Assembly (NCBI RefSeq): GCF_026810445.1
Contig: NZ_CP113949.1
Coordinates: forward strand, 1,674,001-1,738,000
Reading direction: 5' to 3'
From: Pseudomonas sp. BSw22131
Lineage (GTDB): Bacteria > Pseudomonadota > Gammaproteobacteria > Pseudomonadales > Pseudomonadaceae
Length of the DNA: 64,000 nt
The position numbers and the translations under genes are program-made. Positions 44,070 through 53,537 of the stretch are shown piece after piece. The notes beneath the pieces are model-generated. The model was given only the letters and a program-made list of their open reading frames with translations. It had not been told where the DNA came from and did not search any database. Within the stretch, counting starts at the first letter, position 1. Every line of letters begins with the position of its first letter.

Positions 44070-45137
44070 TCACTGCATTTCGACGATGACTTGCTCGTTC
44101 CATTGCTGAGGCAGGGCTTTGGAGGTCTTTTCCCATGCGGCCGGGTCTTTGATCGGGGTCACGCCTTTGTACTGCTCGTTAGGCAGCAGTTGTTTTTGAA
44201 CGTCTTCCGGCAGCTTCAAGTGCTCGGCACGAATCGGACGAGCGTTGCCACGCGCCAGATTGGTCTGGCCGGCATCACTGAAGATGTATTCGCGCGTCAG
44301 CTTGGCCGCGTTCGGGTGCTTGGCGTATTTGTTGATGATGGTGGTGTAACCGGAGATCACGGAGCCGTCGGACGGGATCAGCACCACGTAATCATCGGGG
44401 TTGGCCATCTTGGCCTTGTAGCTCAGGCCGTTGAAGTCCCAGACGATCCCGACTTCCACTTCACCTTTTTCCATGGTCTGGATGGTCGGGTTGTTGATGC
44501 CCAGGCGTTTCTGTTTAGCCAGTTCCGTGAACAGCTGCAGGCCGGGCGCGATATTGGTTTCGTCGCCTTTCATGGCAATCGCAGCGGCCAGGACGCCGTT
44601 GGCTGCCTGGGCTGCGGTGCTCACGTCACCGATGGTGACTTTGTATTTGCCAGACTTGAGGTCGGCCCATTTGGTTGGGACTTCAGAGCCGTGCAGCAGC
44701 TTCTTGTTGACGATAAACGCGATGGTGCCGGTATAGGCCAGTGCCCAGTGACCGTCTTTGTCCTTCGCCCAATCCGGGACCTGGTCCCAAGTGCTTGGCT
44801 TGTACGGTTGAGTCACGCCTTTTGCAGTGGCAATCGGGCCAAACGCTGCACCGACGTCACCAATATCGGCGCTGGCGTTGTCTTTTTCCGCATCGAACTT
44901 GGCCACTTCCTGGGCCGAGCTCATGTCGGTGTCCATGTGCTTGATGCCGTATTTGGCGGTCAGGTCAGACCAGGTGCCTTTCCAGTTGGCCCAGTCATCG
45001 GGCATCCCGACACTGTTGACCGCGCCTTCGGTCTTGGCTGCGGCTTCCAGAGTTTTCAGGTCAGCGTCCGCGGCCATGGCCGATGTGCTCAGCGCAATGG
45101 CCGAACCCAGGAGTGATGCCAGCAAAAGGTGTTTCAT
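44070..45137 (-). CDS. ABC importer periplasmic substrate-binding protein
   Basis: A 355-residue protein with a signal peptide (MKHLLLASLLGSAIALSTS, cut near AMAAD) and a two-lobed family 1/6 solute-binding fold (SVGMPDDWANWKG; VGIVWDFNGLSYKA). It resembles iron or 2-aminoethylphosphonate-type binding proteins. It delivers substrate to the two permeases. ATG 45137 has AAGGAGC before it; the frame starts at 45155 but without a ribosome site. It is the first gene of the operon, divergent from a GntR regulator. The phosphohydrolase, HAD gene and UTRA regulator suggest an organophosphate substrate; this is inference. Confidence 0.88.
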   Translation of the reverse strand: MKHLLLASLLGSAIALSTSAMAADADLKTLEAAAKTEGAVNSVGMPDDWANWKGTWSDLTAKYGIKHMDTDMSSAQEVAKFDAEKDNASADIGDVGAAFGPIATAKGVTQPYKPSTWDQVPDWAKDKDGHWALAYTGTIAFIVNKKLLHGSEVPTKWADLKSGKYKVTIGDVSTAAQAANGVLAAAIAMKGDETNIAPGLQLFTELAKQKRLGINNPTIQTMEKGEVEVGIVWDFNGLSYKAKMANPDDYVVLIPSDGSVISGYTTIINKYAKHPNAAKLTREYIFSDAGQTNLARGNARPIRAEHLKLPEDVQKQLLPNEQYKGVTPIKDPAAWEKTSKALPQQWNEQVIVEMQ

Positions 45138-45193
45138 TCGAAGCTCCTTGTGCACTTCTCGACGAATTCTTAGAAGTGATCGTTGCGGGTAGG

Positions 45194-45207
45194 TTGGTCT
45201 AGGTCAG
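45194..45207. promoter_or_regulatory. Candidate GntR/UTRA operator before the importer operon
   Basis: TTGGTCTAGGTCAG resembles the TGGTCTAGACCA operator of HutC/DasR-type UTRA regulators, with two changes in the right half. It lies 57 bp upstream of the binding-protein start. Confidence 0.45.
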
Positions 45208-45471
45208 CAATACCTGAGCCAAGTTAGGCCTGTTGGATGACATTTTCGTGTCTGGACCGACTCTTGCTGGAGCAAGCCATAGCTCCGCAGATCGCTGTGA
45301 AATGAGCGTAGACCATGCTCAACCGCTTGATCTGCAAGGGTCTGACGATTTGCTTAGCGCCGGCGCAGCAGCGGCCTCGGCGTGGAATGTCACGCAACGG
45401 TCATCTACGCTGCCTAGGCTCTGGAGCACTGAAACGGGCCATTCAGCAAGCGACACTGCCCTTAAATAGCG

Positions 45472-45485
45472 CTGGTCTAGTCCAG
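45472..45485. promoter_or_regulatory. Candidate autoregulatory operator of the GntR gene
   Basis: CTGGTCTAGTCCAG is a palindrome with one mismatched pair and matches the TGGTCTAGACCA class. It ends 12 bp before the regulator start codon, where binding would block expression. Confidence 0.55.
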
Positions 45486-45497
45486 ATAGGTAACGCA

Positions 45498-46217
45498 ATG
45501 CGCGAAGAAATGCCCCGAGCGGTGACGACCATCTGCAACGCGCTGCAAGAGCAGATCGAACACGGCCTGTTGCCGCCGGGCAGCAAGTTGCCGGCTGAGC
45601 GCAAGTTGAGCGAGGTCTTCGATACGACACGCATTACTTTGCGCGAGGCGCTGGTGCAGCTCGAGGCTCAGGGCCTGATCTACCGCGAGGAGCGCCGTGG
45701 CTGGTTCATCTCGCCGCCGCGACTGGCCTATGACCTGATGCGCCGCAGCCACTTTCACGCGATGGTTCAGGCTCAAGGCCGAGTGCCCGCGACCCAGGTG
45801 ATTTCCGCGCGGCTGCAACCGGCCTCGGCGGTCATCTGCGGGCTGCTGCAACTGTCGGCGCTGTCCAGCGTGATCCAGATTTGCCGCGCGCGACGCATTG
45901 ATCAGCGTCTGGTGCTGTATGTGGAGCACTACCTCAACCCCGAATACTTCCCGCAGATCCTCGAATTCGACCTCAACCAGTCACTGACAGAGCTTTATGC
46001 AGGCCGTTATGGCATTCGTTACGGTCAGGTGCGTTTCGAGATGGTGCCGACGTCGTTACCCATTGATGCAGCTGCTGCGCTGAAGGTGTCGATTGGTAGC
46101 CCCGGTTTGCGCATCGCCCGGGTCAATCACGACCAGCAGGGCCGTTTGATCGATTGCGATCTGGAGTATTGGCGGCATGATGCGATTCATGTAAGTGCGG
46201 TGGTGGGGGAGATTTAA
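45498..46217 (+). CDS. GntR/HutC-family regulator with UTRA domain
   Basis: A 239-residue repressor-type protein. The N-terminal winged helix (LLPPGSKLPAERKLSEVFDT, TRITLREALVQLEAQGLIY) spans about 15-75, and a UTRA ligand domain spans about 95-235 (LYVEHYLNPEYFP, DCDLEYWRHDAIH). It is divergent from the ABC operon and probably represses it until the ligand, likely the imported compound or its product, binds. The ATG at 45498 is chosen by the usual family length and start MREEMPRAV; the frame extends to 45315 without family-like sequence. AGG at 45488-45490 is a weak ribosome site. Confidence 0.88.
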   Translation: MREEMPRAVTTICNALQEQIEHGLLPPGSKLPAERKLSEVFDTTRITLREALVQLEAQGLIYREERRGWFISPPRLAYDLMRRSHFHAMVQAQGRVPATQVISARLQPASAVICGLLQLSALSSVIQICRARRIDQRLVLYVEHYLNPEYFPQILEFDLNQSLTELYAGRYGIRYGQVRFEMVPTSLPIDAAAALKVSIGSPGLRIARVNHDQQGRLIDCDLEYWRHDAIHVSAVVGEI

Positions 46218-46232
46218 AGTCGCTGACATCGC

Positions 46233-46321
46233 TATAGGAGCGCGCTTGCCCGCGATCGCTGTGTGTCAGTTTACGCATTCGATACTGACCCACCGCCATC
46301 GCGGGCAAGCGCGCTCCTACA
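46233..46321. repeat. REP inverted pair
   Basis: GAGCGCGCTTGCCCGCGATCG is split by about 45 bp from its mirror ATCGCGGGCAAGCGCGCTCC. It separates the convergent GntR and MscS genes. Confidence 0.9.
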
Positions 46322-46333
46322 ATGAGAGTGTGT

Positions 46334-48523
46334 TCAGCCCGCCGAATCGTTCTTGTTTGAGCGAACCCCGGTCACGCTTCCGCCACTGGTGCTGACCTGC
46401 ACGTTCAGTCGTGGCGTTGCCAGGTCCATGCCCGATTCATCCAGATAGCGTTTTAGGGACATATTGAACGCCCGTGACACTTCCCACTGCTTGATCGGCG
46501 CCGTCTTGAAGCGGGCACGCAAAATGGCGTTGCCTGACTCGAAGCTTTCCACCCCTTGAATCTCCAGCGGCGACCAGATATTGCGGCGCTGTAGCGGGTC
46601 GGCACGCATCTTTTGACCGACATCGCGAATCATCTTCAGCGCATCATCGATGGTCATGCTCGATGGGATGGCGATACGGAAAATAGCGTAGCCGAACTCC
46701 CGTGAATAATTCTGAATGCTCTTGATCTCGCTGAACGGAATGGTGTGCACGATGCCGTCGATGTCGCGTAGCCGGACTGTGCGAATCGTCAGCCCTTCGA
46801 CGGTACCCAGATGCCCGCCAACGTCCACGTAATCGTCGATGGCCAGCGAGTCTTCGATGATGATGAACAGCCCGGTGATCAGGTCCGCCACCAGCGATTG
46901 CGCACCAAAGCCAATCGCCAGACCGATCACGCCGGCGCCCGCCAGCAGCGGCGTCACGTTCATGCCCATGTTGGCCAGCGCGACGATCAGCGCAATGATG
47001 AAAATCGTCACGAACAGCACGTTGCGAATCAACGGCATCATCGTCTGCGCACGGGCGTTGGCTAAACCTTTGCGCGAGCGGGTGAGGGCGTGATGGATGG
47101 CGGTGTCGCTGATGATCCAGATCAGCCAGGCAAACATCAGCGTGGCGGCCAGACCGATCAGCCGGATGCTGATGTCGTGGCCTTCGCCATCGGCAAAGCG
47201 GATCAACGACAATCCCCAGACCCGCAGCCCCAGCTCGATGAACACCAGCCATACCAAGAGGTGCGCCACGGTGTAGAAAAAGTGCTTCAAACGGTCCGAA
47301 TACAGAGCGTGACGTTTGTGACCGTGGGCAGGTTTTTGCGAATGCCGCCGCACCAGCCCGTTGATCACCATGCACAAAATCAGCAGCACGGTGCAGATCA
47401 GAGCCTGGCGCAACGCGGTGCTGGTGTCGCCGGCAGAGAAGAATGTCGCGAACAACGACACCGCCACCAGCACCAGAGCAGGCAAGTACCAGAAGTTGCC
47501 GATAACGTCGATGCTGTCACTCAGCGCATGGCGCTTCAGGCGGCGGGACAGCGGCTGATTGCGGATGAGGTGGGCGATGGGGCGGCGGAAGCGGATGACG
47601 AACAACCCGCTAGATGCGGCGGCCATGACGTTGGCCAGGGTCGCCGCGGTGTGCGCCAGATGGACGCCGAGGCTGGCCACCAGCCGCGGATCGCTGAGCG
47701 CTTCACCGAACGCTGCAAAACTGCCAATCCACCACAGCGGTCGAAAGGCCTGATGGCGCAGGATGTACAGCGCCTGATGCCGATGCGGGCCATCGAGCAA
47801 TGAGAACGCAATCACGCAGATGGCTGAAAACAGTGTGCCGACCACCAGCGCATAGGCCAGCACCATGGCCAGGTCCCGGCCCAGCGACGGTGGCAGCGAG
47901 TAACTCAGGTAAATGGTGAAGATAAGCGCCACGAGCCATGGGCCCAATTTACGCAGTGCAAAACGCAGCATGTCCCAGGGGCGCGGGTGTTGGGGAAGCT
48001 CTTCGGACAGCCCGAAGCGCAATCGCACTTTATGCCCGAGCCAGATCAACGCGGCGGCCGACAGGCTCCAGAGCGCCAATACCACGGCAAAGCTGAAGAT
48101 GATGGGCCACCATTGATTGGCAGGCAGCATCAGAGCCATCAGCTCGTCCTGCGCCATACCGACCTCATACGACCAACGACTGAGCGGGCTGTCTTCGCCG
48201 GTGAATTGGCTTTCCAGCTCGGCGAACGAACTCCCGATCAAGCCCAGCACGCCTTGCTCGGCGGTGGGTTGCGCCTTCTTCGTGGCGTCCCGAAGTTTCT
48301 TCAGATCGCTCAGCAATCGGGCACGCTGCTGGTCGTTCTCCAGTGAGGTGATGACCTCGTCCAGCGACTGACCGAGCGGCTCCTGTGCCTGTGGTTGAGT
48401 TTTTTCTGCGCTGCCCAACAGCCCCGGCAAACCTGCCGCCTGTGTCAACGCGACAGGGAGCAGCGCCAACAGCGCAATCAGCAGCAGGCGGGACAAAACA
48501 AGCAGGCGGGCGGGAGCAATCAC
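46334..48523 (-). CDS. Large MscS-family mechanosensitive channel (YbiO-like)
   Basis: A 729-residue inner-membrane protein. It has a signal peptide (GTG start; LLLIALLALLPVALTQAAG), a periplasmic coiled segment (about 45-110), about eight to ten helices, and the MscS core near the end: the pore helix around LLAGAGVIGLAIGFGAQSLV and the beta domain IEDSLAIDDYVDVGG, then a C-terminal cage domain. It opens under membrane tension and releases solutes during osmotic downshock. Length matches E. coli YbiO (741). GAGG lies upstream of GTG 48523 at long spacing. Confidence 0.92.
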   Translation of the reverse strand: MIAPARLLVLSRLLLIALLALLPVALTQAAGLPGLLGSAEKTQPQAQEPLGQSLDEVITSLENDQQRARLLSDLKKLRDATKKAQPTAEQGVLGLIGSSFAELESQFTGEDSPLSRWSYEVGMAQDELMALMLPANQWWPIIFSFAVVLALWSLSAAALIWLGHKVRLRFGLSEELPQHPRPWDMLRFALRKLGPWLVALIFTIYLSYSLPPSLGRDLAMVLAYALVVGTLFSAICVIAFSLLDGPHRHQALYILRHQAFRPLWWIGSFAAFGEALSDPRLVASLGVHLAHTAATLANVMAAASSGLFVIRFRRPIAHLIRNQPLSRRLKRHALSDSIDVIGNFWYLPALVLVAVSLFATFFSAGDTSTALRQALICTVLLILCMVINGLVRRHSQKPAHGHKRHALYSDRLKHFFYTVAHLLVWLVFIELGLRVWGLSLIRFADGEGHDISIRLIGLAATLMFAWLIWIISDTAIHHALTRSRKGLANARAQTMMPLIRNVLFVTIFIIALIVALANMGMNVTPLLAGAGVIGLAIGFGAQSLVADLITGLFIIIEDSLAIDDYVDVGGHLGTVEGLTIRTVRLRDIDGIVHTIPFSEIKSIQNYSREFGYAIFRIAIPSSMTIDDALKMIRDVGQKMRADPLQRRNIWSPLEIQGVESFESGNAILRARFKTAPIKQWEVSRAFNMSLKRYLDESGMDLATPRLNVQVSTSGGSVTGVRSNKNDSAG

Positions 48524-48706
48524 CGGGCAATCAACCTCGAATCGGCAGGCGTCCGATACAGCCAGCGCCAGTGGGCTGGCGCCTCAGACAGGGGCGTCTG
48601 AGTTTACGAGCGGTGTCCTGCCTTGGCGAGCGGCAATTTTGGCGCAGGCTCGCGGTTGGCGAAGGCGCGGCGACTCAGGTGAGTTTTCCGAGAATCTTGA
48701 CGCTCC

Positions 48707-48892
48707 TGCAGGAGCCAGCTTGTTGGCGAGGCGGCGTCACGGGTTGAATCAATCCTGACGCCCCGCGAATGAATTCGCGTCTACAGATCAAAACGCGCAT
48801 CCAGAAATGCGCCGGTCCTGTAGCCAACTTGTTGGCGAAGCAGACGATGCGTTGTGCCATACATGCCGCCTCGCGAACAAGTTCGCTCCTAC
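48707..48892. repeat. Cluster of four REP arms in the MscS-aminopeptidase gap
   Basis: Two inverted pairs: 48707-48785 (CAGGAGCCAGCTTGTTGGCG with GCGAATGAATTCGCGTCTAC) and 48816-48892 (CTGTAGCCAACTTGTTGGCG with CGCGAACAAGTTCGCTCCTA). They fill most of the 386-bp gap 48524-48909, which shows no gene. Confidence 0.8.
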
Positions 48893-48909
48893 CGGTGCTG
48901 TGTCAACCG

Positions 48910-50199
48910 CTACGGCAGCTCGACGCACGCATAAAACGCGGTCAGTACCTTCACCAGATGGGACAGATCCTGGCTGCCCGCCAACTCACGAATCGAGTGC
49001 ATGGCGAACGTAGGCAAACCGATGTCGACCGTGCGCACCCCAAGATGGCTGGCGGTAATCGGGCCGATGGTCGAGCCACAGCCCATGTCGCTGCGGACCA
49101 CGAAGCTTTGCACAGGCACTTCTTCAGCCATGCACAAATGCCGGAAGAAACCGGCCGTTTCGCTGTTGGTGGCGTAGCGCTGGTTGCTGTTGACCTTGAT
49201 CACCGGGCCTGCGTTGAGCTTGGGGCCGTGGTTGCCGTCGTGTTTGTCGGCGTAGTTCGGATGCACGCCGTGGGCGTTGTCGGCCGAGACCAGCAGTGAC
49301 TTCTGAATGGTGCGCACGTACTCGTCGCCGTCCGGCAGCAGCCGTTGCAGGATTTGCTCAAGCATCGGGCCGTCAGCACCGCATGCCGAAGACGAACCCA
49401 CTTCTTCATGGTCGGTGCAGATCAGCAGGCAGGTTTCTTCGGTCTCGGCGTTGAGCAACGCTTGCAGGCCGGCGAAGCACGACAGCAGGTTGTCCAGACG
49501 CGCCCCGGCGATGAAGTCGCCATTCAGTCCGACCACGGCCGCGCTTTGTGTGTCGTAGAAGCTCAGCTCGTAATCGAGCACCACGTCTGCGTTCAGGCCG
49601 TGTTCGCGGGCAAGTTGATCGGTGAGCAATGCGCGAAAGTCAGCGCGCTCGTCACCGGCCACTTGCGCCAGGATCGGCGGCAACTCGGTCTGTGCATTGA
49701 TTGCCCAGCCCTCGTTGGCGGTGCGATTGAGGTGAATCGCGAGGTTGGGGATGACCGCAATCGGCAGTTTGAAGTCGATGAGCTGGCTTTCGACCTTGCC
49801 ATCGCGGCGGTAGGTGACACGTCCTGCCAGCGACAGATCCCGGTCGAACCATGGGGCGAGCAAGGCGCCGCCATAGACTTCGACGCCCAGTTGCCAGAAA
49901 CCCTGACGCTGCAGTTCGGGTTGCGGCTTGACCCGCAGGCACGGGCTGTCGGTGTGGGCGCCGACCAGTCGGATACCGCCGCTCAGGGCTGACAAACGGC
50001 CCAGTTTGAAGGCGACGATGGATGAGTCGTTGCGGGTGACGTAATAGCGACCGCCCGCTTCGGTGGTCCAGGTCTCACGTTCGTTCAGGCGCTGATAACC
50101 GGCGCCTTCGAGGCGCTGAACGAGGCTTGCGGTGGCATGAAAGGGGGTGGGAGAGGCCTTGAGGAAATCGATCAGGCCTTGGTTCAACTCTTCGCGCAT
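48910..50199 (-). CDS. apeB: M18 family aminopeptidase
   Basis: A 429-residue cytosolic di-zinc peptidase. Metal and catalytic residues fit GAHTDSP (His near 82), RLDNLLS (Asp near 236), TDHEEVGS (Glu-Glu near 267-268), and MHSIRELAG (His near 402). The family removes N-terminal Asp/Glu or other residues; length and sequence match bacterial ApeB. GGAG precedes ATG 50199. As I recall, the P. aeruginosa homologue also lies next to rluA-minEDC; here an IS and repeats separate them. Confidence 0.92.
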   Translation of the reverse strand: MREELNQGLIDFLKASPTPFHATASLVQRLEGAGYQRLNERETWTTEAGGRYYVTRNDSSIVAFKLGRLSALSGGIRLVGAHTDSPCLRVKPQPELQRQGFWQLGVEVYGGALLAPWFDRDLSLAGRVTYRRDGKVESQLIDFKLPIAVIPNLAIHLNRTANEGWAINAQTELPPILAQVAGDERADFRALLTDQLAREHGLNADVVLDYELSFYDTQSAAVVGLNGDFIAGARLDNLLSCFAGLQALLNAETEETCLLICTDHEEVGSSSACGADGPMLEQILQRLLPDGDEYVRTIQKSLLVSADNAHGVHPNYADKHDGNHGPKLNAGPVIKVNSNQRYATNSETAGFFRHLCMAEEVPVQSFVVRSDMGCGSTIGPITASHLGVRTVDIGLPTFAMHSIRELAGSQDLSHLVKVLTAFYACVELP

Positions 50200-50311
50200 A
50201 AGCTACTCCAGACAGCGATGGGCGCGAGTTTACAGGCCAATGGCTGTTGGGGCGAGTGGCCTCGAGGGTGTCAGGTTGCGGCGTATCCAAAAGCCCGGCA
50301 TGGCGCAAAAC

Positions 50312-50340
50312 CTGTAGGAGCGAATTCATTCGCGAGAGGC
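50312..50340. repeat. Single REP hairpin in a duplicated flank
   Basis: CTGTAGGAGCGAATTCATTC followed by GCGAGAGG. The surrounding text (GGCGTATCC, CCCGGCA, CAAAACCTGTAGGAG) recurs at 52338-52446 on the other side of the IS, so the IS sits between related repeats. Confidence 0.7.
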
Positions 50341-50530
50341 TGGTGTGGCTGGCGTTTTTTTTATGCGCTAGCCAATGCATCTTGGCTAACTGACGTTTTG
50401 ATTATTGGGTGTATATCCGTTAGCTCGGGTGCTGCTGATATTGGTTTCGCTCTTACCCCCGGTGTCAGGATAGTTGTCGCCTCTCCGGTTTTTCCTAAAA
50501 AAGTATATCGGGGGCGGAAAGAGACTGGTC

Positions 50531-51034
50531 GTGCCGTACTATTCACCTGAACGCAGAGCCGCATTACTCAAGATGCTGCTTCACCCGCTGAACCTGTCGA
50601 TGGCCGAGGTTTCCCGGCGCGAAGGGGTCAGCGAAATGTCTTTGTCCAACTGGCGCAAACAGCTCAGTTCTGAAGGAAGTGCAGTGTCCGAAAACAAGTC
50701 GCTGACCGAGAACTGGTCAGCCGAAACCAAGTTTGCTGTCGTGCTTGAAGCCGCCGGTTTGTCCGAGATCGACCTGGGTGAATACTGCCGCCGCAAAGGC
50801 CTTTATCCCGAGCAAATCACGGCTTGGCGACAAGCTTTTATCACCGGCCAGAAATCGACCAAAGTCCAGCAGAAAGAAGACCGCGAGCAAGCTCGTAAAG
50901 ACAAGAAACGCATCCAGGAACTTGAGCGCGAACTGCGCCGCAAAGACAAGGCGCTCGCTGAAACAGCCGCGTTATTGGTGCTGCGAAAAAAGCTCAACGA
51001 CTACTGGGGAACGACCGACGACGAGGCCAACTAA
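50531..51034 (+). CDS. IS3-family transposase OrfA
   Basis: A 167-residue protein starting (GTG) VPYYSPERRAALLKMLL, a form usual for this transposase group. An HTH follows (SMAEVSRREGVSEMSLSNW, about 22-40) and a coiled coil near the end (KKRIQELERELRRKDKALAE) that mediates multimer formation. It binds the IS ends. The frame is open from 50474 inside the left repeat, so the start is uncertain. GGAAAGAG lies before GTG 50531. Confidence 0.85.
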   Translation: MPYYSPERRAALLKMLLHPLNLSMAEVSRREGVSEMSLSNWRKQLSSEGSAVSENKSLTENWSAETKFAVVLEAAGLSEIDLGEYCRRKGLYPEQITAWRQAFITGQKSTKVQQKEDREQARKDKKRIQELERELRRKDKALAETAALLVLRKKLNDYWGTTDDEAN

Positions 51035-51060
51035 CGTCTCTGCCAGAGCGGCAGTTACTC

Positions 51061-52086
51061 GTGGCCTGGCTGGGCGAAGCGGTCGCGGCGGGAGCCAGAA
51101 AAATCAGGGCCTGTCGGGAAGTTGGTCTGTCGCTGCGCACCTTGCAACGGTGGACTCAAACAGACGCTATCCAGACCGACGCCCGTACGACGGTCACACG
51201 GCCAACGCCACGAAATGCGCTGACCGAGGCAGAGCGACAGGCCATTGTGACGCTGTGTAACAGCCCGCAGTATGCCCACTTGCCGCCAAGCCAGATCGTG
51301 CCGCGACTGGCCGACCAAGCCTGTTATCTGGCGTCGGAGTCGACGTTTTATCGCGTCTTGCGCGCAGCGGGCCAGCAGCAACATCGAGGCCGTAGCCTGC
51401 GGCCCAGAAGACACGCAGCACCGACAACACACGCAGCCAACGCACCCAATCAGGTGTGGTCGTGGGACATCACGTATCTGCCGTCGCCGGTACGCGGCAA
51501 GTATTACTACCTCTATCTGATCGAGGATATTTACAGCCGCAAGGCCGTGGGCTGGGAGGTCTACGACGTGGAGAGCGGCGAGAAAGCCGCCGCACTGCTG
51601 CAACGCAGCGTGATAGGCGAGCAGTGTTTACGCGAACCGCTGGTGCTGCACTCGGACAACGGTGCACCGATGAAGTCGGTGACACTGCTGAGCAAAATGT
51701 ACGACCTGGGCATCACCCCGTCACGTGGCCGACCGCGTGTCAGCAACGACAATCCGTACTCGGAGTCGCTGTTTAGAACCCTGAAATACTGCCCGCAATG
51801 GCCGCAGGATGGTTTTGCCAGTTTGGATGCTGCTCGGGCTTGGGTGAGGGGTTTTATGCGCTGGTACAACAACGAGCACCGACATAGCCGCATCCGGTTC
51901 GTCACACCGGCTGAGCGGCATCGAGGACTGGATCATCAGGTCTTGGCCCAGCGACATGAGCTGTACGAACGAGCGAAGGAAAACAAACCGGAGCGTTGGT
52001 CAGGTCGGACGCGTAACTGGAAGCCGATTGGCACCGTGCTGCTGAATCCGGATCGAGAGCAACAGGTCGAGAAAAGAGCAGCATAG
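51061..52086 (+). CDS. IS3-family transposase OrfB (integrase core)
   Basis: A 341-residue rve/DDE integrase, apparently intact. The triad fits WSWDITYL (D), HSDNGAP (D) and NPYSESLFRTLK (E). The frame is open upstream of the GTG start, with LPERQLLVAWLGE in phase and overlapping the end of orfA, so it may be made by frameshift or coupled re-initiation. It cuts and joins the IS ends. Confidence 0.9.
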   Translation: MAWLGEAVAAGARKIRACREVGLSLRTLQRWTQTDAIQTDARTTVTRPTPRNALTEAERQAIVTLCNSPQYAHLPPSQIVPRLADQACYLASESTFYRVLRAAGQQQHRGRSLRPRRHAAPTTHAANAPNQVWSWDITYLPSPVRGKYYYLYLIEDIYSRKAVGWEVYDVESGEKAAALLQRSVIGEQCLREPLVLHSDNGAPMKSVTLLSKMYDLGITPSRGRPRVSNDNPYSESLFRTLKYCPQWPQDGFASLDAARAWVRGFMRWYNNEHRHSRIRFVTPAERHRGLDHQVLAQRHELYERAKENKPERWSGRTRNWKPIGTVLLNPDREQQVEKRAA

Positions 52087-52124
52087 TTAGACGGTGACGC
52101 GACAACTACCTTGAAAAACGCCGC

Positions 52125-52615
52125 TTACAGCGAGTCACTTTTGCCAAACGCCGCAAAAGTAACCAAAAGGTCTTGCTCCCGTGTCCGGCCCGACTTCGTC
52201 GGGTTCCCTCACTCCGGCATTGCTCCGGGGACACGCCGCCATCGGCCATCCATGGCCGGGGGCGGCTAGCGCGGCATCCATGCCGCGCTGTCCCCTGCGC
52301 AACGCCTGCGTTCGGCCTTCCAAAGTCGCACTTTGCGGCGTATCCGAAGGCTCGGCACGACACAAAACCTATACGCATTTTTGTCTATCACTCAAAAGCC
52401 CGGCACGACACAAAACCTGTAGGAGCGAATTCATTCGCGAGAGGCCGGTGTGGTTTTAACAAAGCCCGACCCAGCGCCCAAAGCAGAAAAGCGAATGCCC
52501 TTGATCTTCACTCACGCCAGCCCAAACACCACAAATCGCGACCTGGGTGCAGGCCAAACCGGGAGCAAAAGCGGTTTGGTTACTTTTGGTGCTTTTCAAA
52601 AGTGACTCGCTGTAA
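52125..52615. repeat. MITE-like element with about 40-bp inverted ends
   Basis: The left end TTACAGCGAGTCACTTTTG...AAAAGTAACC (52125-52164) is mirrored by GGTTACTTTTG...CAAAAGTGACTCGCTGTAA (52578-52615). The inside holds no gene; it has a CGGCACGACACAAAACCT direct repeat at about 52354 and 52401 and a REP arm. The IS right end lies 9 bp away. The remaining gap 52616-52802 contains one more REP arm at 52729-52759. Confidence 0.65.
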
Positions 52616-52802
52616 AAGCGAAACTGATATCAGCAGCACTCTAGATAACGGATATACACACAATAAACAGGGAATGAGTGAGAACGAAAACCCGTTGGCT
52701 GGCGCTCAGAAACAGCAACGCCGAAACAGGCCTCTCGCGAATGAATTCGCTCCTACAGGTTTTGCGCCTGACCGATATCGGCGCGCCAACAAAAAACCAT
52801 CA

Positions 52803-53438
52803 TCAAAACGGCGCAGGACACTCAAACCGCAGTCGCTCGCCTGACACCGGATGGGTAAAGCTCAACATCGCCGCGTGCAGGCACAACCGCGGATACGCCG
52901 CCAGCGCCTCCGGATGCGCATACAGCCCGTCACCCAGCAACGGATGCCCAATCGACAACATATGAACGCGCAACTGGTGCGAACGCCCGGTAATCGGCGT
53001 CAACTCTACGCGGCAATGGGTACCGAACCGCTCCAGCACCTTCCAGAACGTCAACGCATGCTTGCCGAAGTCATGATCCACCACATGACGCGGCTTGGTC
53101 GGCGGGTCATACCTCAACGGCAGATCAATACTGCCGCTGTCCAGCGTCGGCTGTCCCCAGCACAGCGCGGTGTAGGCCTTTTCAGTTTCGCGATCATGAA
53201 ACTGCCGCGACAACTCGCGATGAGTGTCCGCGTCACGCGCCAGCAGAATGATCCCCGACGTTTCCCAATCCAGACGATGAACGATCCGCGCCTCGGGATA
53301 GCCGTTTTCCTGCAGACGGGTAATCAGGCAGTCCTTGTTGTCGTCGGCTCGACCGGGCACTGACAACAACAGCGTAGGTTTATCGACCACCAGAACGGCT
53401 TCGTCCTGGTGAATGATGCGGATGTTCGACAACGGCAT
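52803..53438 (-). CDS. rluA: Pseudouridine synthase RluA
   Basis: A 211-residue enzyme with the catalytic motif HRLDWETSG (Asp near residue 57), RSHQLRVHM and GDGLYAHPEA, at the RluA length (219 in E. coli). It makes pseudouridine in 23S rRNA (U746) and several tRNAs (U32). It lacks the S4 domain of RluC/RluD. It follows minE by 99 bp in the same direction and is probably co-transcribed. GAGG precedes ATG 53438. Confidence 0.92.
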   Translation of the reverse strand: MPLSNIRIIHQDEAVLVVDKPTLLLSVPGRADDNKDCLITRLQENGYPEARIVHRLDWETSGIILLARDADTHRELSRQFHDRETEKAYTALCWGQPTLDSGSIDLPLRYDPPTKPRHVVDHDFGKHALTFWKVLERFGTHCRVELTPITGRSHQLRVHMLSIGHPLLGDGLYAHPEALAAYPRLCLHAAMLSFTHPVSGERLRFECPAPF

Positions 53439-53537
53439 GTAACGGCCTCAAAGCGTGAACGCTAGAAACGCCAACGGCGGTACCCGGCGCGACTCCTTTG
53501 GGAGAAACACCGGATACCGCCGCGGGCTACCGCCGGA

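Larger units (their letters stand above)
50463..52116 (+). mobile_element. IS3-family insertion sequence (complete, about 1.65 kb)
   Basis: Imperfect terminal inverted repeats: left TCAGGATAGTTGTCGC (50465-50480), right reading inward TCAAGGTAGTTGTCGC (52114-52099), with matches continuing to CCG. It carries orfA and orfB in different frames. The left end starts with TG; the right end lacks the usual CA. No target duplication is obvious, so exact edges are uncertain by a few bases. Confidence 0.8.

Noticed and set aside
50463..52116. Target-site duplication of the first IS
   Set aside because: Bases flanking the two ends (GGTG and AAAA) do not match, and the right end is degenerate.
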